This document shows, piece by piece, positions 1 through 6,200 of a stretch of DNA of 21,895 bases; positions within the stretch are counted from its first letter, which is position 1; each line of letters begins with the position of its first letter. The stretch is from positions 1 to 21,895 of IMG/VR virus record IMGVR_UViG_3300047552_000251. One strand, written 5' to 3'. This DNA is from a virus. The notes beneath the pieces are model-generated. The model saw only the letters and a list, made by a program, of their open reading frames with translations, searched no databases and was not told where the DNA came from. Both the position numbers and the translations under genes were made by a program.

Positions 1-65
1 ACTACGTACAGATAAATATCTAGTCACAGTAAGATTAAAACATAACCATATTTAAAGGAAACAAT

Positions 66-1538
66 ATGGCTTATAATTTAGCTAGAAATTCTCGCGTATT
101 CTTCACTACTAACGTAAGTACTGCTACTGGAGCCGTAGTTACTGATGGTTCCGTACCTTTCAGCGTAACTAACTGTTTCGAAGTACAAGTTCTAGATGGT
201 TTCTCCTTCTCTCAAGGTACTAACCAGACTACTATCGCTATTAACGAAGCAGGTTCTACACCTATCCGTGGTCAGCGCGCTTTCAATACTGCTCTTAATC
301 CAGTTGAAATCAGTTTCTCTACATACATCCGTCCTCGCGTAGCTTCTAACCAAGCAACCGCCGAAGAGCGTGTACTGTGGAATGCCCTTATGGGTACTGT
401 AGCTGTAGACGGTCTAAGCGGTGTAACTTCAGTAACTTTAGGTGGTACTCCTTCTACTGCTACTCGTGCAGATACTAATACTGGTACTGTTACTATCACT
501 GGTACTTCTTTGACATATGCAGGTATTTCTGCAAATGACATCGTTACTATCAAGGGTGTTACAGGTACTGGTGCTACTTACTGGAATCAACCAGCTAAGA
601 TCGTATCTCTGTCCGGAACGGCCATTGTAGTTAACTACCTAACAGCCCCTCCAGCCGCAGCAGGCCTAACTTCTCCAGCATTTACTGGTGCTAAGTTTGA
701 TAAAGCAGCTTGGGTTGAAAATCCAACAGCTTCTGGTGTTGTTACTTCTTACAGCCAAGTTACTACTGCTCAGTCTAATCGCAACCAGCTTCAGACTTTC
801 GGTATGATCTTCTTGGTTGATAGCACTTGGTACGTTATTGATAACTGTGCTATGGATAGCGCAACTATCGACTTCGGTCTAGATGCAATTGCTACTGTAG
901 CTTGGACTGCCAAGGGTACTAAACTACGTCAGGTAACTCCTTCTGTAACTGGTGTAGATCTTAATGCAGCTAACCCAATCTTTGCAACTTCTGGTGCAAT
1001 GCAAGGTACTGCAGTTGGTAAGGTAACTACTGCTAACTATATCACTAACAAGTTGTCTACTGTAACTCTACAGAGTAATATTGGTGGTCTGCTTGGTACT
1101 GCATATACTGTAGTTCTGACTGGTGGTAACATAGCTATTAGTAATAACATTAACTATGTTACTCCTAATAACATCGGTACTGTTAACCTTCCAATTGGTT
1201 ACTACACTGGTGCGCGTGGTATCTCTGGTACTATGAATGCGTATCTACGTACTGGCTCTGGTCAGGCAGCTGATCTGCTTAACACTATGTTGAGCAACAT
1301 CGCTACAGCAGCAGAAACTAAGTACAAGTTGCAACTTGAAGTTGGTGGTTCTAATAACGGAACCCGTGTAGAACTAGAAATGCCCGGTGTATCTCTAGGT
1401 GTTCCAAGTATTGATATTGCTGACGTTGTTTCTACAGCTATCACGTTCAATGCTCAAGGTACTAACTCTACCACTTCTGGTAATACGTACGATATTGAGA
1501 ACACTAACGATCTATCTGTTCGTTACTACTCTCTATAA
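66..1538 (+). CDS. major tail tube protein, probable tandem (duplicated) tube fold
   Basis: Codes for 490 residues, starting at an ATG preceded by AAAGGAA at a 5-6 base spacing. The protein is Thr/Gly/Val/Ala-rich, mostly beta, with no signal peptide or membrane segment. Position directly before the G/T-type chaperones and the tape measure fits the major tail protein that polymerises into the tail tube. It is about twice the size of lambda gpV. Two halves look related: residues 66-110 resemble 376-411 (Pro-Ile, Gly/Arg-rich strand, Tyr-x-Arg, Leu-x-Asn-x-x-Met), and 255-285 resemble 432-466 (a strand, then Ser-x-x-Ile-Asp, then strand-Lys/Gln-Gly-Thr). The first half carries an extra Thr-rich insert at about 113-230. 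Codon choice is narrow (GGT, ACT, GTA, GTT), as expected for an abundant structural protein. Family assignment rests on context and fold-like pattern; there is no single diagnostic motif. Confidence 0.85.
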   Translation: MAYNLARNSRVFFTTNVSTATGAVVTDGSVPFSVTNCFEVQVLDGFSFSQGTNQTTIAINEAGSTPIRGQRAFNTALNPVEISFSTYIRPRVASNQATAEERVLWNALMGTVAVDGLSGVTSVTLGGTPSTATRADTNTGTVTITGTSLTYAGISANDIVTIKGVTGTGATYWNQPAKIVSLSGTAIVVNYLTAPPAAAGLTSPAFTGAKFDKAAWVENPTASGVVTSYSQVTTAQSNRNQLQTFGMIFLVDSTWYVIDNCAMDSATIDFGLDAIATVAWTAKGTKLRQVTPSVTGVDLNAANPIFATSGAMQGTAVGKVTTANYITNKLSTVTLQSNIGGLLGTAYTVVLTGGNIAISNNINYVTPNNIGTVNLPIGYYTGARGISGTMNAYLRTGSGQAADLLNTMLSNIATAAETKYKLQLEVGGSNNGTRVELEMPGVSLGVPSIDIADVVSTAITFNAQGTNSTTSGNTYDIENTNDLSVRYYSL

Positions 1539-1546
1539 TTGATTAA

Positions 1547-1583
1547 ATAGCGGGCACTTCGGTGCTCGCTATTCCCTCCCTTT
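1547..1583 (+). terminator. UUCG hairpin after the major tail gene (terminator or attenuator)
   Basis: Arms 1547-1557 and 1562-1572 form an 11-bp stem (one G-U pair) closed by a TTCG tetraloop. This is followed by TCCCTCCCTTT, not a clean T-run. It is probably a leaky terminator or mRNA 3'-stabilising hairpin that lets the tube gene be made in excess over downstream genes. Confidence 0.7.
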
Positions 1584-1599
1584 AAGGTAAATATTAAAC

Positions 1600-2034
1600 A
1601 TGTCAGAAACCGTAAGTCTTAAAAGCCTGCTAGTTCCCTCTAAGTCTACCGACGTAGAGTTTCCTGGTTACGAAGGCTTCAAATTAAGTTTGTCTTTCCT
1701 ATCACGTGAAGAACTCACTAAGATTCGTAAGAAAGCTACTAAGACAGAATTCAAAAACCGTCAACCAGTGGAAACACTAAACGATGAACTATTCCTATCA
1801 CTGTACGTATCAGCATGCGTCAAAGGTTGGGATGGTCTAAAGTTCTCCTATCTTGAGCAACTTGCACCAGTAGATATCTCTGCACAAAAAGCAGATGACT
1901 GTCTTGGATACTCACAAGAAAACGCACTATACCTAATGAAGGCCAGTGCAGATTTCGACGCTTTTGTTAGTGAGACCGTAACTGATCTAGCTAATTTTCA
2001 GCAACCCAGTGGACAGAAGTCAGTGACCAAATAA
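1600..2034 (+). CDS. tail assembly chaperone, G-like
   Basis: Codes for 144 residues. The protein is acidic/basic mixed and soluble, with no membrane segment. It sits between the major tail protein and the tape measure, where siphophages encode the gpG-type chaperone that coats the tape measure before tube assembly. Residues 28-70 (Leu-Ser-Leu-Ser-Phe-Leu-Ser-Arg-Glu-Glu-Leu-x-Lys-Ile) and the Trp-Asp-Gly-Leu segment near 77 resemble this family's usual pattern. The start ATG has a moderate AAGGT Shine-Dalgarno about 13 bases upstream. The frame overlaps an open -1 frame (from 1995) that leads into the next gene, the arrangement used to make the G-T fusion. Function is inferred mainly from position and frameshift architecture. 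Confidence 0.75.
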   Translation: MSETVSLKSLLVPSKSTDVEFPGYEGFKLSLSFLSREELTKIRKKATKTEFKNRQPVETLNDELFLSLYVSACVKGWDGLKFSYLEQLAPVDISAQKADDCLGYSQENALYLMKASADFDAFVSETVTDLANFQQPSGQKSVTK

Positions 2035-2041
2035 GGTCATT
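1995..2041 (+). other. putative -1 ribosomal frameshift region joining the G-like and T-like frames
   Basis: The -1 frame is open from just after a TAA at 1992-1994 through to the 2064 gene, so a single -1 slip between 1995 and 2034 gives one continuous G-T polypeptide. The linker residues read sensibly (FSATQWTEVSDQIRSFF). No classical X-XXY-YYZ heptamer is present. The only good re-pairing site is the Phe codon TTT at 1996-1998, which can slip to TTT at 1995-1997. A hairpin (2022-2028 with 2035-2041) brackets the zero-frame stop. The frame geometry is clear; the exact slip site is uncertain. Confidence 0.5.
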
Positions 2042-2063
2042 CTTTCAGAATTCAGATGCAAAA

Positions 2064-2363
2064 ATGACAAAGGAGTCCTACTTGGAAATGTGCAAATTAC
2101 TTGGCACAGAACCAGTAGAGTCCGAAATACCAATAGAGTTCGAAGATCTTTACGATGAAGTACAGGAAGCAATTACTGTATATAACATGCTACAAGATAA
2201 CTGGGACACTATGAATGGTTTATATCTTGGAAAGATATTAAACGGTATAGTTGATATCTTTAGTATTGCTGAGATAGAGGATAGACAAACTTGTTATAAA
2301 ATTATACAATTACTTGATTCTAACAGAAGTAAGGTAATTAACGAAAAGAAGCCCGCTAAATAA
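2064..2363 (+). CDS. tail assembly chaperone, T-like domain (likely made as a G-T fusion)
   Basis: Codes for 99 residues as a free frame from an ATG that lacks an upstream Shine-Dalgarno. The pattern Tyr-Leu-Glu-Met-Cys-x-Leu-x-Gly-Thr-Glu-Pro followed by an acidic Pro-x-Glu-Phe-Glu-Asp-Leu segment resembles, from memory, the T-type chaperone half of siphophage G/GT pairs; I could not search it. AAAGGAG at 2069-2075 could serve an alternative ATG at 2088, but spacing is long (12). In lambda the T part is never made alone and appears only by -1 frameshifting; the phase here (frame of 1600 minus one) allows the same. The last codons (EKKPAK and stop) lie within the terminator hairpin and are repeated exactly at the end of the next gene. 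Confidence 0.75.
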   Translation: MTKESYLEMCKLLGTEPVESEIPIEFEDLYDEVQEAITVYNMLQDNWDTMNGLYLGKILNGIVDIFSIAEIEDRQTCYKIIQLLDSNRSKVINEKKPAK

Positions 2364-2374
2364 GCGGGCTTTTT
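2343..2374 (+). repeat. direct repeat copy 1 (32 bp): gene end plus terminator
   Basis: Identical over 32 bp to 3131-3162. It encodes the C-terminal EKKPAK and stop of the T-like gene and the whole terminator hairpin. Both copies are read in the same frame by their respective genes, so they flank the endonuclease gene like the scars of an insertion. Confidence 0.95.
2349..2374 (+). terminator. rho-independent terminator after the T-like gene
   Basis: Arms 2349-2357 (AAGCCCGCT) and 2363-2371 (AGCGGGCTT) make a 9-bp GC-rich stem with a 5-base loop, followed by a T-run. The stop codon lies in the loop and stem, so the hairpin overlaps the coding end. Confidence 0.9.
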
Positions 2375-2395
2375 AATAGGTATAAAATATTCATC

Positions 2396-2424
2396 TTGAC
2401 AGAACACCCCTATAAGAGTATAAT
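2396..2424 (+). promoter_or_regulatory. promoter P1, consensus sigma70, for the homing endonuclease
   Basis: TTGACA (2396-2401), 17-bp spacer, TATAAT (2419-2424): an exact sigma70 match. Expected transcription start is about 2430-2432, giving a short leader before the ATG at 2459. It lies directly after terminator 1 and is the first of three related promoters in the window. Confidence 0.85.
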
Positions 2425-2454
2425 ATATTGTATATAAAAAAATTTTGGGGTGTT
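2403..2454 (+). promoter_or_regulatory. inverted repeat around P1; putative read-through hairpin hiding the endonuclease ribosome binding site
   Basis: AACACCCC (2403-2410, inside the promoter spacer) is perfectly complementary to GGGGTGTT (2447-2454, just before the start ATG). The AT-rich 36-base loop contains the -10 box and the expected start point. An RNA reading in from upstream contains both arms and could hide the GGGG ribosome binding site. An RNA started at P1 has only the second arm. Confidence 0.6.
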
Positions 2455-2458
2455 GATA

Positions 2459-3151
2459 ATGTCTGATCGTGGAATATATGCTCTTTACTGGGAAGAGCCC
2501 GCCTTAGTATATATTGGTAGAGCCATTAATACGCTAAACAGATTTAACAGGCACATTAATGATTTAAAAAATAATAAACACTGTAACTACAAAGTACAGG
2601 ATGCTTATAATAAATACGGAAAACCCTCACTTATACCACTATCCTACGACTATAGTGAGGAAGCTTTATGGATAAAAGAGTTTAATACTACAGTAGATGG
2701 TTTAAATATTACTAGTGGTGGAGACGGGGCCGGAGAAGGTGTAGATAACTCTTCCTCTAAGTATTCCAAAGCAGTAGTATTAAAAGTTTTTTCTTTACTA
2801 TATAAGTCAGACTTATCATATAACTTCATTAAGGATAAGTTATCAGTTCCTTTAAGTTTAGTTAAAGACATTGCTATAGGGGATAGGCATACTTGGTTAA
2901 GTAGTGTATACCCAGATAAGTACTCACTAATGCTTAATAGACTCCCTAGTAGAGTTAATTCAAACTCTATACGTAATAAATATACACTAGTACTACTAAA
3001 GTCCCCTACAGAAGAAATACATAAAATTACTAGTATAAAAGAGTTCTGTACCGAATACGGCCTTAACCCAGGAAATATTAGTAGTCTAATATCTGATAGA
3101 TTTAAAAGTAGTAAAGGATGGACTATATATGAAAAGAAGCCCGCTAAATAA
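2459..3151 (+). CDS. GIY-YIG homing endonuclease (free-standing)
   Basis: Codes for 230 residues. I chose ATG 2459 over an upstream in-frame GTG (2450) that lies in the GGGG ribosome-binding arm. The N-terminal GIY-YIG nuclease domain (residues 1-90) shows Gly5-Ile-Tyr, Tyr18-Ile-Gly, Arg28 and His32, a catalytic Glu67/68 before Trp-Ile, and the closing Gly-Leu-Asn-x-Thr-x-Gly-Gly. Residues 104-148 look like a helix-turn-helix. Residues 190-223 fit an IENR1/NUMOD1-type repeat (Ser-Ile-Lys-Glu-Phe, ending Lys-Gly-Trp-Thr). Such enzymes cut a site in phage genomes lacking the gene and copy it in by repair. The last residues (EKKPAK) come from the 32-bp repeat shared with the T-like gene. It looks intact. 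The target site is not visible; the neighbouring intergenic site is the likely one. Confidence 0.9.
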   Translation: MSDRGIYALYWEEPALVYIGRAINTLNRFNRHINDLKNNKHCNYKVQDAYNKYGKPSLIPLSYDYSEEALWIKEFNTTVDGLNITSGGDGAGEGVDNSSSKYSKAVVLKVFSLLYKSDLSYNFIKDKLSVPLSLVKDIAIGDRHTWLSSVYPDKYSLMLNRLPSRVNSNSIRNKYTLVLLKSPTEEIHKITSIKEFCTEYGLNPGNISSLISDRFKSSKGWTIYEKKPAK

Positions 3152-3162
3152 GCGGGCTTTTT
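3131..3162 (+). repeat. direct repeat copy 2 (32 bp): gene end plus terminator
   Basis: Exact copy of 2343-2374. It supplies the final codons and stop of the endonuclease gene and the terminator. Sequences on either side differ between the copies, so the repeat has sharp edges. Confidence 0.95.
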
Positions 3163-3163
3163 T
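3137..3163 (+). terminator. rho-independent terminator after the homing endonuclease
   Basis: Arms 3137-3145 and 3151-3159 form the same 9-bp stem as terminator 1, followed by a run of T to 3163. It insulates the tape measure promoter from endonuclease transcription. Confidence 0.9.
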
Positions 3164-3184
3164 ATTGCTCAATAATTTTTATCC

Positions 3185-3213
3185 TTGACATTAACTACCC
3201 CGAGTGGTATAAT
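3185..3213 (+). promoter_or_regulatory. promoter P2, consensus sigma70 with extended -10, for the tape measure and tail tip genes
   Basis: TTGACA (3185-3190), 17-bp spacer, TATAAT (3208-3213), with TGG before the -10 (an extended -10 element). The 18 bases at 3174-3191 are identical to 21084-21101 at promoter P3. With a terminator just upstream, P2 is probably the main promoter for the tape measure-M-L-K-I-J chain. Confidence 0.85.
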
Positions 3214-3225
3214 AGGGGTAGTTAA
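3191..3225 (+). promoter_or_regulatory. perfect 11-bp inverted repeat across the P2 -10 box
   Basis: TTAACTACCCC (3191-3201) and GGGGTAGTTAA (3215-3225) are perfectly complementary and enclose a 13-base loop containing TATAAT. The expected start (about 3220) lies in the second arm. It could be an operator for a dimeric repressor or, in read-through RNA, a hairpin. Confidence 0.75.
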
Positions 3226-3227
3226 CA

Positions 3228-3233
3228 ATGTAA
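3228..3233 (+). other. start-stop element (ATG TAA) downstream of P2
   Basis: An ATG lies 9 bases after the GGGG of the second arm, the same spacing as in the other two promoter modules (8 and 9), but TAA and TAG follow at once. It is either a leftover of a module that once led a gene or a minimal upstream ORF in the tape measure leader. The real tape measure ATG is 32 bases further on with its own Shine-Dalgarno. Confidence 0.4.
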
Positions 3234-3259
3234 TAGCGTGGTTTCATGAGAGGCAAATT

Positions 3260-6200
3260 ATGGCCAATGACATAAAAGTCAATCTAGCGGTATCCGATGG
3301 TGGTACGTTAGACGATCAAATTAAAAAAGCAAGAGTACTATTAAAAGAGCTTAATGCTATAAAAACTGTATCTAAAATGCAGAATACAGGAGCTCTTTCC
3401 CAAGGTCGCAACGATATGACCGATGTAGGGGCCAATCGCTTAGCTAAAGGTATTCAAGGGGCCACCGGTGCAGCAGGTCGTGACTTTGCTAAACAAGCAC
3501 AAGGTCTTGGTGGTTTAGTACACGTATATGCTACATTTGCTGCTAATATATTCGCAGTTAGTGCAGCTTTTACAGCACTATCAAAAGCCGCAGATTATGA
3601 TAATATGATCAAGGGGCTTGATCAGCTAGGCGCATCTAGTGGTAAAAATCTTGGTACCATGGCAAAAAATGTTACAGCCCTTACAGATGGGGCTATTAGC
3701 TTAAAAGAGTCTATGAGTGCAGTAGCACAAGCCTCTTCTGCCGGTATGAGTGGGCAGCAAATAGAGCGCATGGCTTTAGTAGCTAAGAAAGCGTCACAAG
3801 CTTTGGGTAGAGATATGACGGATTCTATTAACCGTCTATCACGTGGTATTACAAAGATGGAGCCGGAACTACTAGACGAACTAGGGATCTTTACTAGAGT
3901 AGATCGTGCTTCAGCAGACTACGCACGTAGTGTAGGTAAGTCCGTAAATGCCCTTACTGATTTCGAAAAACGTCAAGCATTTGCTAACGCCGCATTAACA
4001 GAAGCAGAGAAGAAGTTTGGAGCAATAAACCTATCTGCCAACTCTTTTAGTAAGCTTCAAGCCTCAATAACAGATATATTATATCAAGGCGGAACTTTAC
4101 TAAACAAGGTATTAAACCCTATAGCCGAAATACTGTCTAATAGCCCAACAGCTTTAGCAGCAGGATTATTAGGGATAGTTGGTATACTAGTAAAACAAGC
4201 ATTACCCGCTATTGCCAATATGAGACAGGGTTTGGCTGAGACAGCAGAACTAACAGGTAAAATAGCTGCCAATAGAGCTGCTCAAGCTAAAGCAGGTAGA
4301 ACTGGAGAGATTAAAGCCCTAAGAGACTCCATAGAGTTAGAGGCTGATAAAAGAGCCACTGCTATGGAGGAGTTAGCAAATAAGGCAAATAAAAAATCCT
4401 TCAGAGGGTTGGATCAGAATGCTAGATCTGTGCTTGACGAAGTAGATGCGAAAAAGATAACAGATGCTCAGATAAAAGCTCTAGAAGCTAAGGCTGGGGC
4501 AGGTACTAAAACAGCGAAAATGTATGGCCAGATAGCAGAAGCAGCTAAAAAAGCAAAAGAGGCCGAAGATGCGTGGGCCAAAGCTAACCAAGCACTAAAA
4601 ACTGAAGAAGGTAGAAAACTACCTTGGTATTCTACAGAAGCCATCAATAAAAGATTAGCAGAAGTAGCACAAGCAAAGGCTACTAGAGCTCAAATAATTA
4701 GCTCCGCGGCAGATGAGGCATCTGTAACCGGATTTACTGGAGGCATGGCAACGTTAGCTTCTGGTATTGAGAAGGCTAAGAAAGAGGCTAAAGATTCTGG
4801 AAAAGAGTTTGGTAAGTTCCAAACAGCTCTGGCTTATACTCAAGGTACCGCTGCCGTAGTAGCAACAAAAATAACATCTGTAGTATCCTCTCTAGGGGCT
4901 ATAGGTATGGTTATTGGTGTTGTAATTGGTGCTTTTGAGCTAGTATATAGCTGGTTATCTAAAAATTCTAAGCAATTAGTAGATTTTGATAAAGCTTCAG
5001 AAACACTAACTAGTTCTATAGATGGATTAGGTAGAACACTCGACTATTTAGCATCTAAAAGCCCCCTAGAACAACTAAGTGTAGATTCTATTAATGCTAG
5101 AGCTACTGCTATTTATGAACTTTCAAATAGTTTTGAATCTCTATACATTAAGTTTAAGAAGCTACAGAATACAGAAACAAGTTGGCTAGATGATACAGTA
5201 GACTGGGTTAAAAAGATAGGAAACTGGGATGTATCTTCTACAATGGCCAAGGATATGTCACAGGCAGCTAAGACGACATTAGATGCTATTACGGATCCAA
5301 AGAGAGCAGATAAATTAAGGGCATCATTAGAAGACCTAGTAGGTTCTAAGACTTTATCGGCAGCTTCATTTAAGAAACTAATAAATAAAAATGACGAGGA
5401 ATCTCTTAAGAAGTTTAATACTTTATTAAAAGAGAACGGTATAGAGGTAAGTAATGCTGCCTCCAAAGTAAAAGAGTATACAGACCAAGCAGATCAGACT
5501 ATAAAGACCCAACAATCTCTACTTACTAGTTTTATGCCTTCTGATAATTTATCAAAGTTCGCTATGGATCAGATAAAGATGGCTGAAAAGTTAGCAAGCT
5601 CATTATCTGATACCGAGAGTTCAATGTCTGCACTATATGAGACAATGAAAGACTCTCAAAGACTATCTATACTACCTGAGAAAGCACTTTCTGATCTAAT
5701 GGAAGCAGCCCCAGCGATAAGAAAGTTCCAAGAGGAGCTTGGTACTCAGCAAAATATAAAAGACATACAGCAAAAAGCCCTAACTTTAGAAGAAAAGAGA
5801 GTTTCTGAAAATGGTCTAGGAGAGCAGTATCAAGGTAGACTAAAGGCAATAAGAGCCGTAATAGCAGAGAGTAACGAAAAGATCTTAACTCTACAAGATA
5901 AGGCAACTCAGTACGTAAAACAAACAGCAGCGGCTTTATATGACTCCGGAGCACAGAAACTAACCCTAGCACTAAGTAATTCTTTAGCAAAAGCGGCCTT
6001 AGAGTACCAAGCAGCTATTGCGGGGGTAGTTGGTGGTGAAGAAGGTGCAAAGTTAGCAGCTGATATAGCAAAACAGCAGGTTGCTGCAGAAATTTCTCTT
6101 GTTAAAGCTTTATACGCCCAGTCTGAGCAAGTAGCCAAAAATACTATGGCTATAGAGATACGTAATAATAGAGACACCAGTGAGCTAGCTGATAAGAAGC

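Larger units (their letters stand above)
2343..3162 (+). mobile_element. free-standing homing endonuclease insertion unit
   Basis: A unit of own promoter, GIY-YIG endonuclease gene and terminator sits between the T-like chaperone and the tape measure, which are normally adjacent. It is bounded by two identical 32-bp copies of the gene-end/terminator sequence. One copy may be a duplicate made when the unit arrived by double-strand-break repair at the T-gene terminator; this is inference. Recombination between the copies would remove the unit cleanly and restore T-terminator-promoter-tape measure. Confidence 0.6.

Noticed and set aside
2450-2458. GTG start for the endonuclease at 2450
   Set aside because: It overlaps the GGGG ribosome-binding arm. 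ATG 2459 is correctly spaced from it and still includes the whole GIY-YIG domain.
3185-3259. N-terminal extension of the tape measure from a TTG at 3185
   Set aside because: The TTG is the first part of the P2 -35 box and there is no ribosome binding site. ATG 3260 has GAGAGG at 7 bases and gives the usual tape measure start.
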